DNA of 64,000 nt from Synchiropus splendidus (Eukaryota > Chordata > Actinopteri > Syngnathiformes > Callionymidae). Of this stretch, positions 1-16,702 are shown piece by piece (position 1 is the stretch's first letter; the number at the start of each line of letters is the position of its first letter). The stretch spans positions 5,642,001 through 5,706,000 of the forward strand of contig NC_071349.1 in NCBI RefSeq assembly GCF_027744825.2, given 5' to 3'. Both the position numbers and the translations under genes were made by a program. The notes under the pieces were generated by a model. It was not told the DNA's origin and did no database searches. It worked only from the letters and a program-made list of their open reading frames with translations.

Positions 1-3000
1 TTCCTGCAAATCGTACCTAGAACTAAAAAGGTTCCTACAACGCGGCGAACCTAACCATCTCACCCTAACATCCAGTTACCATCCCATTAAACTAATCTCT
101 TAATACAGCCTACATAAAATAAAGTGTCAAACACAGACGGACGGATCGAAAACAAATGAGCCTCTTTAGAATCTTCGCAGTGAAATAAAAACACAGTTTG
201 TCTCGTCCCCCAACAGCCGTTATTGGGCTCAATTGATTCTGAGAGCTTTAATAAGCCCTGGGCTCCACTCTGCACCTTTCATAAAACGTAAACAGACGAT
301 AAAAAATGCATGAGATGAATGTGCTGTTGTCGTCTCTGATGACCCTCCAGTCATCGCACTCACAGCCTCTGCGCTGTTCACTTTTAGCAATCCACATGAG
401 CTTTGTGAGTTCCTGCCTCTCCAAAGTTCACACAAAGGAAACCCCCCCAGACCTCTTTTGCCTTGCCTTGTTTTAAAACTTTAAAACAAAGTTTGCTTAC
501 AAATGCATTCCAGTCATCATTAAAACTAACACAGACAGCCTGAGCGGAGAGAAAAATAACGTAAAAATTTATACTGTTGAAATTGTTCAATATGGTTCCT
601 ATTTTCTTGTCTGAACATCAAAATGCACAAAAATGACCACCGATTGTGATGTGCTGACACATTCTATAATCAAAAGAGCGCGAGAGTCAGCCATCAGAGC
701 AGCAAGAGCCCAAAACCCAAACAGCCTGTACCCACTCGCTGTTGTTTACAAGTTCTTCCATATAAACACTCCGACGCTCCAATGTGATTTGGCTTTGAGG
801 AGACTGGCATAAATGGATTTGGTGACTTACATCATGCTTGGAAGTCAAATCACAGAAACTTCTTTTCCATATCAGACAGAAAAGGGTCATTTCTGGCCGT
901 TTTATTTTTAAGTACGAGGAAAGGTAAACATGCGCGGCGTTCCACAGACGCCGCATAATTTATCATTCAGTTCAAAAATGGAGTTAATAAACTCCAAAAG
1001 GAATAAAACTTTTCATAGATCTTGTCCATTCAGAGCGCTCATATTTCCAATGAGCAGAAAGCCCTGGCTGAAACTGGAGCAGTTACTTTTTGGAAGGAAT
1101 GCGTTCGGTGGGTTCAGGGCCAAAGCTCACCCTGTAATTTGTGAATGTACAGAAATGTGCGACGGCCACAGCCTCACTAAAGATAGAAACCTTTTCTCTT
1201 ATGTCATCCCCAAACCCCAAGCTATTTCTGATTGAGCCCACAGCCCCCCTTTTTTTTGCAAATGAATAGGTAGTTTGAAAATAGTCACAAAGGCTAATGG
1301 ATCAAACTTTGATGAGACGTCAACTTGCCTCAGACCGTTTTCAAAGTGACTTTTAAGTAGCACTGGAAGCAGCGTGGGTGGCATGTAGAGTCAGGTATAA
1401 GTTACACACCCTCAAGGCTTCATGGTCTATGGGCTAATGAGGATCGAACTCATATTAGCCTTCACAATCTGACTCATTACCCGTGAAACCCTCAGTCAGT
1501 GTGCTTCCCTCCGGTTGTCTTGCACACAGGAAATGTCGCTACAGTATGTGGAGATGACAAAAAGCATGATTCGATGCTGGCCACTGTTATACACTAGCTA
1601 CTGCTGTGGAAAGAGTATCATCATTTTACTAGATCTAGAGGTCTGAACTGTCAAGAGATGATACAATTCTGCAGTTACCTGTGCCATCACAGAAACACCT
1701 CTGGATACTAGTGGAAACTAAAGGAATCAGTATCTTGCATGGAGAAGGAGTTGGTCTGCTCTAATCTCAAGTGTCTGCGGCTTGGATTCTACCCCTCATT
1801 TATTGACACACAACGTCAGTTGCCTCTTGGCTTAGCTCTTTCTCATCATAACTGTCAAGCCTTAAAGCATACCGAGAACCCAAGATGTCAGTTTAGCTGA
1901 AACTGTGGTATGGGATTTGGCCTTGTTTTTATTTAAGGGAAAAAAGACAACGAAGTTGATGCCTCAACAGAATATAATGACTTCATTTGTTCATCCTTCT
2001 AGAAGGCCGTCGACACAGGGTTCGTATCAAACAAAAAACAGTCTCCAGTCAATGCTGCCACCATTAAAAATATGCAACAGTTTCTCGAGGAGATCCTTGC
2101 CATGAGGAGCCATTCGTTTTTAATTCTGAAATGGTACGAATTGTGTATACTGAGACACACTTGAGGTGAGTTTGTGGTTTCACATATCCTTCAGGAGTTC
2201 GTGTCAACCCACCCTGATCATTAAAAATCGTTCAGGGGCACGGCCGCCTCGGTCCTCAAAGCCAGTGCGGCTGAAACTGTAGAAACTGAATGTTGAAATG
2301 CAGAGATCTAAATCTGACAGGCGCCTGAAGCAGGCAGTGGGGCAGGGTCTATAGCTGGGAGGTGTGGTCACATGATCATAATGAAGTGCAGCTAGTAGGT
2401 GTCATTGTCCATCCCTGTGATTTAAAATACAACGGATCAAATTACTTGCAGTTCTTAAAAATATCTTATTTGGATGATTAACATTTCATTTCATTTTCGT
2501 TATTTAAAATCAAGTGTTTTTGCAGGGAAAGAATAATCGATTGAAGCAAGCAATCATTCCACAAAATTAATAGAAGAGCCTCATTGTTCCACAGCAACAT
2601 GGCTTGTTATTAGGACACTTTCATTTTATTTGTCCACCGGTTGAAAAATTCAAGATGAATGAAGGCTTTAAAAATCACTAGAAGGAAAACAACGTTCTTC
2701 ATTGTTGTATTAATGTATAGTATAGGTCAGAGAACTTCTCAACGCATTAACTAAAACAGGTTGACTGAAGTGTGTTGGATGTTGACAATTTATAATGTTT
2801 TTTTGTTTCTTTTTTTCAAACGTATGGATGATCCAGAAACATTAATATTGATTTTATTTGTATCGTTTTTACAGATCAGCCTCAGCTGTGAAATCTTATC
2901 ACCTATTTCTCTTGTGATCTAAGAGCTATAAGATTAATGGTAAAATATAAAATAAAGACACCTTAAACCAGCAATTATTTTTATTTTCTGCGTTTTAAAA

Positions 3001-3819
3001 TAGAATCTATATCTGTCTGATACATATTTGCACAATTGTGGTGACAGTGTTTTTCTGTTTATTTTGTGCTTTGTTTTATTATTATTTTTTCGTACTTTCC
3101 TACCCATTATTAATTTGAAAATTTTACACATTTACTTCTATAAGTAAAATGAGCGAATAACAAATCTACTTGACTTAATACTTGAGATTATAAAAAATGA
3201 AAACTGTTTTTTTTAATACGACATTTAATATTTGAATAGGATAGGATATACGATACGTTATTGTAATTTAGGGAAGTATCATAATAATATGTATTTTTAA
3301 ATCATTATAAACATTTGAAATCAGTGGTATCGATGTTAGAATAATATAAATCACATATAACCATCAAAGTTCATTGAATACATCCGCAATAACTTTTGTA
3401 ATAACGTTTCTTGAACATTAATATCTTGACTTAGTTGTTTGAAAATCCGCTTCTTTGTGAGATGCATATTTGTCTCAAACAATAAATATTAACAGGCTAC
3501 TTTTACTGGGCTTCCTGTGACTTTGTAGAAGTCATAAATGTTGTGTTCTCGGCTGCGGAAGCGGCATTTCTCTGTTTTACTGTCTCGAGTGGAAACGATT
3601 GAAAAGTCAAATGCGCCAACAAGCGTCAGAGAGCGGTATGACAGAAAGGGAGCGGGAACATTTATCACAGATCTCGGCAGTCAATAAGGCTTTATACTTG
3701 GCCATGTTTGAGTGCCAAAAATAAATAATATCTGCTTGGTGTTTAGTGGCTGTTTAGTGTGTTTATCTATTTGTTTGTTTAAACTGTCAAACCCAGAGAC
3801 CTCTACTGATTTGTTGTTG

Positions 3820-3822
<3 letters not shown>
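1..3822. other. Upstream non-coding region (no gene seen)
   Basis: No coding exon is supported here. I looked for the distal (P1) RUNX first exon, whose product normally begins with a MASNSIFxSF-like peptide, and did not find it. It is probably further upstream, so this stretch is either intergenic or the end of a P1-P2 intron. From about 2430 to 3500 the sequence is very AT-rich. A less AT-rich block at about 3540-3690 could be regulatory, but nothing in it can be named. Confidence 0.5.

Positions 3823-3880
<58 letters not shown>
3823..3880. repeat. (AT)n microsatellite
   Basis: About 29 uninterrupted AT units are visible, ending where unique sequence starts at 3881. The tract lies about 110 bp upstream of the CCAAT boxes of the runx3 proximal promoter. 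A long AT tract like this is likely to vary in length and can extrude a cruciform. The tyrosine/isoleucine-rich reading frame across it is an artefact of the repeat. Confidence 0.97.
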
Positions 3881-3882
<2 letters not shown>

Positions 3883-3987
3883 CCAACAAAAGTCGATCGT
3901 TTATCAATCAAAGCGATCGGAGATAAATACAAAGAATTGATCTAGTGTATGATACAGAAGTGATGAAGCTGCAGCACTTGGGTGAGC

Positions 3988-4868
<881 letters not shown>

Positions 4869-5069
4869 TAGTCAAAAACAAGATGTAGAATTGCAAATGT
4901 GACAGATTATATAGACAACATTTTAGTGAGTCATTAATATTTAACTTCTGTTTCGAATTATATATCAAAAGCTTAAAGTTAAATGAAACGCCTGAGTATG
5001 AGTGATTTAAAATTTAATGTTTGGTTTTTTTTTACAATAATCATCATTTTAATAATCAATCTTTGATGA

Positions 5070-6493
<1,424 letters not shown>

Positions 6494-9007
6494 TGAAAGC
6501 AGCTCAACACTGACACTGTGAAATGAAAAAGGAGCATGACTTCATGCTTTCAAATTCACCCATAGATTTCTGTTGCTTGTTGACAGCATTTATTTATATA
6601 AATTATGTATAAAATATGAATCTACAATTTCAGTTCATGTTTGAATTTGTTCTGTCCGAAGCTTTGATTTGTTGAAATGTTAGCAGGATGTTGCATGACT
6701 TGACAGGTAACAGATAATTCATATTGATGTGTTTCACACAGTCTTCTAACATGTCTGAAGGCAAACCGTGCTGTTGGTCTCAGTCAGTGAAAGTGTGTGT
6801 GGCTTTGCTGCCAGGATGTAGTGAGAGTAAAGAATCTTACACAGAGGACTGAGACTTCAGGCCTTTTCAATCCTGGCCAGATGCATCCTACCTGTCTGAC
6901 CGCTAAAGTGGTTTGTTGATTAAAGACACAGCAGCCACTGTCAACCTTGGCAGGCTGGGTGCGCTGTTACCGCCTCTGGTCAGCCACAGCTCATTGTCAT
7001 GTGGTTAAGTTTTGCTACTGCGAGTTCTGGACTGGAGCTGCGCGCATGGAGAGTCTTTATAGTGGATGCTGCGTGTAATGGTGCAGGACTTTGGCGGTTA
7101 AATAGCTGACATCTGTTCTAATGTCTGTGGATATTTGCGAGTCATTCAGATGATGCTAAGTCAAAACAGATCAAGCGCTACCCAGTCAGTAGGCAGGAAG
7201 CAAATGATTGGGAACCCTCAGAGGGGCATCACACTCCAGCAGACTTGGTACTATTTGCAGAGGCATAAAACAATACATCAACTCGGCACATAATCCCCAC
7301 ATATGTGTTGATGAGTGTACAGATGGTTTCAATTTGGTCGTCTTCATTTCCCAGAAGATTAAAAAAAAAAAAGCGCCGGTCTGAGTTCAGATCTGCAAGT
7401 GTCTCGGCTAGAAATAACAGTGTGCATTAAAGTACGTCTCCTGTCTGTCTGTCAACAAGTCACGGCTCCAGCTGAGGCGTCAGAGTGGCCGCGCTACTTT
7501 TATACTGGCTCTGGGTGCTATAAGGTGACACTGTTTAATATAGGGCGAGGGGGGGGGAGCACTTTGCAGAAAGAGACTATCTGCTGTAGATGGTGTTATA
7601 GAAAATGGAGTGTCATACAAGGACAGTGACAATTGTGTTCATCGATCTGGTGGTGCCACTGGATGAACTGACTCAGGATTTCACTTAATACTACTTGCTA
7701 ACTAAAGAGTATTTGGCCCCACAACACTCATCAGTGTCTGTCACTAGTCAGACATTTTTCCGACAGTAAAACTAATCAGATTCCTTTCAAACCACAAGGC
7801 ACCACAGTAAGTTGGCAAATGAAACCAACAATATTCGGCCACCTTTTCCTTGCGAATTCCAAAGTTCCTTTTTGTTTTTCAATTCTATTAAAGTTTATAA
7901 AAGAACACAACTGTTGGGATGGCCTGCGCTGCGTTCACCTGTTCACAGGCGGGCAGCAGGTCTACACTGAGCTTTACAGGCTGTTTGGGTAGACCAGCAT
8001 TTGCATTGCTGCCAGCCCAGTCAGGACTTGGCACAGAGAGGAAGGATTATTAATGTTTACTGATCCAGTCAGGAGAACCAGACAGACAGGGACTGCCGAG
8101 GCGTCTCGCCTCCAGCATTATATCAAAGGACGTCATGCCATTTAAAAAAACAAAACAAAACACCTGAATAGTGAAGTTAACACTCATACAACACAAAAAG
8201 CAGCACATGACTTCTACATAGAATGTGAGCTGAACGTTCACAGAAGTATTTTTGTCGCCCTCGCTGTCGATTTCCTCATCACGCATCCGGCAATCGTCAT
8301 CACACCCCTTGCACCCCCCCTCATGTGTCATACTAGATTATCAAACTTCTGCTGAAGGCAAACTGGAAGCACAACTGTTGCAACAAAAGTTCCTCCTCTT
8401 GTTTTGTCAGTGTGGCTTCAAAAATGCACTCAGTACAACAACACAGAAGCGTCACTGCGATTCGGAGCTCTGCAATCCTACAGGTTTAATTCTCCACAAT
8501 AAATCCTTGAAATGACATCAGCTGCTCTTTTCGCCAGCAAGGGAGGGTGCTTTTTTTTTATTTCTGTAGCCTTGACCTGTTGTTCCGATGCACTAGATAA
8601 TAGCTCTTTAAAAGAGCCTTTGGTTCCGAAGCGTCCAGGTCCCAGTGATCTTGATGGATCAGAAACTACACAATCCTTTGGGTTTTAAATACACACTAGA
8701 ATTTAAAAAAAAAATGAAGATGTGTGACTGGCAATAGTAACTTTGTCAAGTTAACATGATTATGTCCTCACTGAAATGAAATGTGAAATGAAAAAAAGAT
8801 TTCGTAAGGTAGCAGAGCTGGAAAAAGAACACGTGTTAAAGGTCATTTGTGCAAGACACTTCACCCTACTACCAGATTATACATCGCACACAAAGTGCTC
8901 TTGGCATACATCAATGCACACAGGCTTTCACATACAAGCACCAATGGAGGGCTGTTTTGTAGGCCCTATTGACTTGGCTGGGTGTGTTCACACCGCTCAT
9001 AGCAGCA

Positions 9008-9043
9008 GGGTAGGGGGGTGGCTAGGGTTAGGGCGGCGGTGGG
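9008..9043 (+). promoter_or_regulatory. G-quadruplex-forming motif with a telomere-like core
   Basis: Five G-runs (9008-9010, 9013-9018, 9025-9027, 9031-9033, 9041-9043) are separated by loops of 2, 6, 3 and 7 nt, which meets the usual G3/N1-7 rule. The middle reads TAGGGTTAGGG. It is on the coding strand of runx3, so it could fold in both DNA and pre-mRNA. A regulatory role is an inference from its position just before the paired octamers. Confidence 0.6.
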
Positions 9044-9061
9044 CATGTCGGCGGGTTGATC

Positions 9062-9104
9062 CTATTTGCATTTGGCACAGAGACTGTACAAAGTATGCAA
9101 ATAG
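9062..9104. promoter_or_regulatory. Paired inverted octamer (POU) motifs
   Basis: CTATTTGCAT at 9062-9071 and its exact reverse complement ATGCAAATAG at 9095-9104 are separated by 23 bp. Each contains a perfect octamer (ATTTGCAT / ATGCAAAT), the site for Oct-family POU proteins. Two perfect copies in mirror arrangement inside a lymphoid/neuronal regulator gene suggest an intronic enhancer. Conservation has not been tested. Confidence 0.45.
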
Positions 9105-12100
9105 ACAAACAATGACGTTTGCTGTGTTATTTTTCCTGCAATATTGCAGTCTCAGTAAAGTAAACAGCATGTTTGTCGTGTGTGTGAGGAGCTCATGCAC
9201 CTGCCAGGTGCGTCCATGGCTTTAAGTCGTCCCTGTGGGCCACGCCCATGCCGCACAAATCACATGAAAGACTCACCCCTGGTGCGAATTGCTCTCTCAA
9301 AGGCAACTTTGATGTCTGAAAATGGAGATGGGTGTCTTTGAAAGACAGAGGGCCTTAGGGTGTATCAGTGCCAGGGGAGGGGAAACAGTGGCACGTCTGA
9401 TGCTTGGGTGCTTTCCTGTCGGCTAATGGTTCAACATAACTCCCAAATATATAATCCTATCTCCAAGGACATAGATGCCTACACATGCGAGCAGAGACAC
9501 ACACACACGCAAGGGGTTGCAGCTTCAACAGTCAAACTCATGACCATCTAATTTATGATTTAGCGGAGCAGATAGCTTGCTGAAATACCACGCACAGGCC
9601 GAGATGGGAACAGATAAAGTGAAAATTTTATGTCTGCTTCAGAGAAATGACACACTGGCGTCTGCGTTGAAAGGAGTCCAGTGACTGTGGTCTTCCTCCT
9701 CCCTGAGGTTATGCCAGATGCGTCATAGTCAGCATCAGTGATTAGGAGTTCAGCAAATATTAGGCGACTGATAAATTCAATGGAATGCAACAGAGTATGT
9801 AGTATAGAGGATTGAATTTTAAGTTTGTGTCCGAAAATAAGCTTTTTTTTTTTCTCTCAGTAAATGATTCTCTCACATCAAGTGAACCTGCCAGCCTGGG
9901 TGGAGGACTTCTTTTACTTCTTCTTGTTTGAATAATAGCATGTCTGGTGTGGATTTAATGTTGTTGAAGACCACAGATTGTTTTATTGTATTTATTTTTG
10001 TGGTTTTTTCTTTAACTGTCTGAGTGGAGTGTGTGTACACTGCTGCAGGGCGTCCACCCACAGCCCAATGAAATATAGATCTTCTGGATTATTTGCATTT
10101 GATTCATAGCTTTATCTGGCTGTCTAAGCTTGATGTCTAAATCTTTAAAAGTCATGATCTGGATACAGCCGTTCAATGATGACACACACATGTCGGCAAA
10201 CACAGCAGGATATCTGCTGTAATTGGTGTAAATACCTTGACTAAGTAGAAAATATGCCCATTAGTCCGGCATCACTACTTCTCCCAGTTGGCTGCTTCTG
10301 TTTTCTTGACTCCATACACGCTCACAACAAAGGAGAAGCACTTCAAAATTGAGAGGATTATCTTGTTTGTTTTGTTGCATCGGTGCCCTGCAGGCCAGGA
10401 AGTGACTCAAGGTGAAATGCCCCTTATTTTTCCACCCAGACGAAAATTTCCAGCGTGTATTTGCTGACGCCAGATCCAACATTTTGATAGCCCAAATTTT
10501 TCACAGAGGCTCCACACAAAACTTGTCAAAATTTGTCTCGACGTTTCAAGTTAGGAAACAATTATCACTGAATTAATGAGGAGCAGTTACTTTTGGCCTG
10601 TTTTCATGCTCACACTTATTCCTGTCTCAACCAACGTTCTGAGTATTTCCTGTTTACTCACCTATGAGGGGAAGTAAAATGCTCACTCTGTGTGCTCCCG
10701 CTTCATTTACACTGACCCCTGCATGAGTGTGCCATTACAACCTTTCAGCCATAATTCAATAACTTCACTTTCACATTTACCAAAAAATAAACATGTCATG
10801 AGTGGAGGATTATATTTAGCGTGGCAGCCGTATGACAATATTGGTATGTCGCCAGTAGGTGATAGAAAGATTGGCGCGATCCATGAAGGGAGGAGTGGTG
10901 GTTTCTTTGCTGCATTATATTTATTTATTCAAGAATATGTTTGGATGAAAACATACATAAAGAATTTGTTGAAACACACAATAAATAATTATTGAATTAG
11001 GTTCTGCTTCCGACAAATGGCAGAGAAGTGAGACGAACATTTTCTACGGCACATGTGCTTGCAATGATCTTTGATTCTGTGACTGAATTGGTGGAATATT
11101 ATGTGTGAGCTAGTATGCACTGAGGTGTGAAGTTAAAGCCGTTTGACACATCTGTTGGTGTTGCATTGATGTATGTGACAGCAGCAGCTCGCTTTCCTTT
11201 CCCACAGTCTTGAGGGGCCCCACCTTTCCCTCAGCACCTTGCTGCTTAAAACACATAGCTTCCATGCAAAGAAAACAAGGTCGCATAAACATAAACACAT
11301 CAGCACGTCCATCAATAACCTGGTCTAAGAAATGAAATAAAAAATAAAAATAGCAAGACGTTTTCCTCATGCCAGTTCGGAATGAAATGCACGGTTGAAA
11401 GCGTGGCTGCTACATTAAGCACAGAACATTTAGAAATGGTGGCCTGCTATTGTGTCTGACTGCAACACCAAAAAGGCAAGCAAGTTCATATCGATCAAAA
11501 CAAGCTACCAAACAGAAGACAGTGGCCCAAATCTTCACACAGACAGTGTAGAAAAGCGGCACAAAAGGGGGCTGATTGCTGTCGAACGTGCTGCGGGCCT
11601 TGTTGCATTGTTCGCCAATCCGGGTGCATTTGGCCTTTTGGCACCCCCTTCTCTCTTTTTGCCTGCCTCAACCTGCTTTGCTGCAGGGCTGTCCCTGTGT
11701 GGTAATGCTTCTGTTCCACATATTAGCAGCAAAACTTCATCCCCTTATCTATAAAGGAAGAATGAGCGCTAACAGTCTCATGTGGCAACTTCCGCTTTGA
11801 GCAGCTTGTTTTCTAGGCCTTTAAGGGGGTTTTCACACTGATGATCTCCCCAGAGACCATTTCATGTGTCTGAAACGCCACGCAGTTCCCCATATTGGAG
11901 GAGATGGTGGACAGCAAATAAAGATTCCAAATATGATCCTTCATATTTGGATTGACAGAAATCACTAACTAAAATCAAACTGGTCCACAGAAATAGAATA
12001 AAATGAGTAACATTCTTCATAAAACTCTCAAACAAACCAAAGCATTTTTACCTTAATGCCAATGAGCTGCACATTTTGTCATGTCTGTGTGTAGCTAGCT

Positions 12101-15100
12101 TGATCTCTTACAGGCCTAGACAAGACAGCCACAATCATCAGCTAAGAGTTAAAACCACATCCTTCAGGGTCAGCCTCAAAACAGGAACATTGATTTGCCC
12201 TACTATAAGGACTTGAATGGTTGCTAGCCTGTTAAAACAAGACTGTTGTCAGAGGTTATTGGAATTACGCAAAATAGGAGAAGTTTGCAGCGGGAGGGAG
12301 GAAGAGCCAGGGCTGTAACAAGAACATTGGGGTTCTGATCTGGGGAGGGGGAAGAGGAACACAGGTGCACAATGCTTTGCTCAACAGATGTTGAAACTTT
12401 CTAAATGTCTGTTAAGGTCAAACGGAAGTTTGCAAGCAGGAAAGTAGGCCTCTCAGCAACTGTAGCCCCCTGAGCACTAAAATGTAGCTCTCTTTGTACA
12501 TTTACTTCTTCCTTCATACTCATACAATGAAAATGTTCTTCATAATGGATGCCTGTCGGCTGAGTTACCGCTCACACATTTTTCAAGTGTAATACTTTGT
12601 TCTATTTACTGTGTCCCAGACACAGTCCTAAGTGTGAGGCATGATATATGAACTCAAAATCAATTCCTGTCTGCTATCTGGTGCCTATCAAGTCCATTTA
12701 TACTGTGAATACAAATATTTACACTTCAGATATATTCACTGCAGACTTGGTTGCGGGCCAGAGCACGTATTGCCCTTTGCCGTGCAGATAGAGTTTCAGT
12801 ATGCCCCTAAAAACGCGCCCAACCCTTGACTAAAAAGAGCTTGTGTTTAATGTTTCTCCCATTGGACGGGAACATGTGTTTCTTTCTTTCAATGGAGGGA
12901 AAGGCAGACAGACAGAAATGAGAGTGGAAAAGTGGAGGATAAGGAAAGGAAGCAGGTCGTATCAGGTGATCATTGAGGTATGGCTGACACGGTTTCAGAC
13001 CTGGCTGTCAACTCACTGAGCAAACACTGTTTCTGTGTTGAGCTGATAGGAGCTTTGTTGTAGGAAGGCTCAGGGAGTTTTTTTTTTTTTCATACATTGT
13101 GGTCAAACATTAGCAGCAGCAGCAGCAATCTAGTGAAAAACAACTTTTTATTTACCAGAGCAACAAAAGTTCTGGATTAAAACACAGGTCTGACACACCC
13201 GTTACATCAAAACAAAGCCTTTCAGCAGGTCGTTAATACCAGACCTTTTATATCAAGCATTTTATTTGTCCGTCATACACCTCCATAATGCTTTCAGATG
13301 ATGTGACCGCTACTTTGAGAGGAGGCTAGTAAATCTACATGCATCCATTTCAGCTCTGGGTGCATTTTGAGTATTGCTGTTTAGGCCTTGTGTGCTTTGG
13401 ACTCATCTCCCATCTCTATCTTGTGGTTATGATATCATAGCGAGAAAAACATGGCATTCTCTCCTAAGTGCACCCTGACACATTAAAAATTCATCCAACC
13501 ACAAAACCCCTCTGAAATGTTGTTAGCTTCTGTGCCCCTCTTGCCCCCTGCAAAGTAGAAGTCAAACACCAGTCACACCTGAAAGACTGTGGCTACTTTC
13601 AGGGTCAACTGACCAAATAAGCAAAGAGGCAAAAATAATTCCTTTGTTGTCAGGAGATTCTAGTCTACATTTGTAGGATTTCCAGCAAAGATAAAAAGTA
13701 TGAAGCCATTTTCAGAACCAAGACAAGCAGTGTTTGGGAGAACAAATGGGAGGAAGAATGCTGTGTTATTGAACTTCATTCAGATTTTCACTAACTGCAT
13801 GAAAACAGGTGAATATTTCCATGGAGGTGTTAACTCTGTGGACCTTCTTTAGCGAACTCCAGGCCTCTCTCTAATAAAGCGCTGCTCCCCCCCAAAACCA
13901 CTGACCCACAAGCCACTAAAACCCCCTACTAGTGACGCCAATATGAGATAACTGCCAGTTGGAACTGGACCGCGGGATCCCCAGCCCGACTCGAATGTGT
14001 ATTTGTGGGCAGCAGAATGATCACTTTCATCCCAGAAGAGCCTGCCAATTCATCTTACACCACCATTGGCCGCAGGGAAACTGACCAATTATCTTTTCCT
14101 TCCTGCATCTTGATTTTTTCCAAACCAGCAAGTGGTGGATGTATCATTTCCCCAACCTCAGCCGTTTGAGGTGGTGTAAATCTCTTAATAAGTACACACG
14201 GACACGTATAGCAGTTATATTTGGAGAGCAGCTTCTCCTGACCGCCCCAGCAGCCACCTAGACAGGCAGTCCTCAGTATGTGTGTAGCAGAGCCTTCATT
14301 CCTTCTATCAGGGTCAAAGAGAAGACAGGCCATGTGTTAGCGTGAATAAGAAGATATTTCTATGTGTGTTTGCCCGTTCAGAACGTGTTCCTGAGTAACA
14401 GCACGGAGCAGACTGTTGGTCCGGAGGGCGGGAAACACACTCATAGAAACCTACACACATGCCCACACACTGTCTTTGGCAACGTTATATGTGTGAAAAC
14501 AAACAGCTGCTCAGACAGATTAGTCATAACTGAGTGTTTCTCACACAGGCTCACACATGAAAAGTGTGCTGATGAGTAGAAAGTCGTCAAAAAGGACTCG
14601 ACTGCTTCTGTTTTTTTCCTTGTTAAAACATTCATAGAACACGCCTTGATATTGTCCTGTTTTTGGTGAGTTTTGTGCATTTAGTGGGAATGCTTCTCCG
14701 TGGTTGGACCGGATGTTAAATGTTAACGACAATGTTAACAACAGTTTGACCCATTGTTGTTTGAATATTTCAAAAAGGCATGAAATGCATCATTATGCCT
14801 TTGTTTGTTGAATATTTCTAGCCTTCAGGAATTGTTCACTTGGTTTGAACTGCAACTGTTTCACTCCCAGAATGGTACATTTGTAAATCTTCCACTTTTC
14901 ATTCAGGGTAGAGCACAAGATCAGACACAATTGGAGCTGATCTGTCAAAAGAATTTGCTTCAACTTGCCTAAGACTGAATCGTCATTGGAATTTCGAGGA
15001 AAGTTGATTTATTGACTGTGTTACAAGAATTGAGAATCAGGTGTCTTTCACTTGCTCTTATGCTTTGCGTTTGACGTCTTGTGTGTCCCAGGTTTCTATA

Positions 15101-16702
15101 TCATTGGTATAGAGAGGATGTAAGGGAGGCCGTGGGCACGAATAAATGGACATAGCGGTAAACGAGAGGAAACTTTACCCATGGGTCAGCCTCCAAGCCA
15201 AGATATATTGCCCATGGGTCAGTGGAGAGAAAGGACGGGCAAAATCCATATTGGTCGGTCTGCTTGCCCCCTTTATATAGTGATAAAATATTCAAATCCA
15301 GCCATTACTTCACATTAGGCTGCTCTGCAGAGATGCCAGGGAGAAAACCACAGAATGTATACATGCTGGTTCGCGCACAGTTTTGGTGCATTGATAGTTA
15401 CATTAAAATCTCTCCCAGCCATTAGAGGAGTAGCCCTCATCCGGACGCTGACATTTAAGATGTGTCCACATGTAGAGCCCATGCGTGCTTGATTGAGTGC
15501 GTGTGTGTTAGGTGCACATATGTGTGTACATAGAAGCATGATCACAGTTCAAAGTTTTTTTTCTACCATCTAATTGAAAGGGACATCACGACGACTAGGG
15601 CTCTAAGTGTGTCGATAAAGCTGATGTGGTAAGCATGCTTCACTTAGTGGAGTCTCACCTGCTTTTAGGCACACACTCGAACACATCCCGCTGTTTTATC
15701 ACTTGAATCTGGAAGACTTACTTAGCAAGAGGGACTCAATAATCTGTATTTTTATCAAAAGGTTAAGAAGGTAGTATACACTATGGTGTCTTTACAATTA
15801 CGGCAACCAATGTAATTCAAATGAAGGGAATTGGGGATTGTTCAACTGTATTTCTAAAGTGAGTAAATTGCGCTGCCGGCTTCAAAGTCATATTAGTAAA
15901 CAGTTAACAACCAACTTGCTATCACGAGACAATTTCAGTTACGCGGTACAATTACGCCCTTTTCTGTAACTGGAACAGCTTCAGCATGCAGACACATTGT
16001 TCAGGTGAATGACTCTGTCTTTGTTGGTTTTTGTCTGATGAATACTTGCCTTTATAGCTGTAGGTTCTGTTCAAGGCAATGTGATGATGGATAAATGTTT
16101 CCGTATAAATCCCACTATCTGCGCTAATCCTCTGTTTTTAGACTGATGACTGCGTGCTCTTGATGCTTCGTCTTGACTCACACTTCTGAGTAAATGATGT
16201 GTCACTGCAACCTGAGCGCCTTCACATGAAGATAAAATGATTATAGCTGTTGGGAGGAAAAGTAATTTTTCAAAAATAGATGCGTGTGGACTTTCGTGGT
16301 CTTATCTGTGGACCCTGCAGGTGCAGATTAATTCATGTGTACTTTCTCGCCAATGTATTTCAAGGTCTGCTGACGTTCTAATAATATTGTTGTCTTCTGA
16401 GGCCGGAGCCTGGCGACAGTCTGTCACTTACACAACCTCTCAGTGAGTCAGTGTGGGCTGGTTTAAGCAGTAGATATCAATGAAGTCCATCGTCTGAATC
16501 TGTGGTGGATTTATGACACTTTAATTAAGCGCTTCAAAGTTGTCAAACTTACAGGCTCCACTTCTAATTTATGCAGAACAAAGTGAGTATTTCTGCTGCT
16601 TGACTCCTACTGTTTTTTAACCTTTCGCTTTATATGCAGTTCAGTTTGGGTCCTGACACTCACTGCACATATCTAATCCTTCCTTTTACGCTGTTGTTCC
16701 AG

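Noticed and set aside
1428..1475. GGCTAATGAGGATCGAACTCATATTAGCC hairpin-like stretch, possible tRNA relic
   Set aside because: It forms a short imperfect stem only; neither a cloverleaf nor promoter boxes can be drawn.
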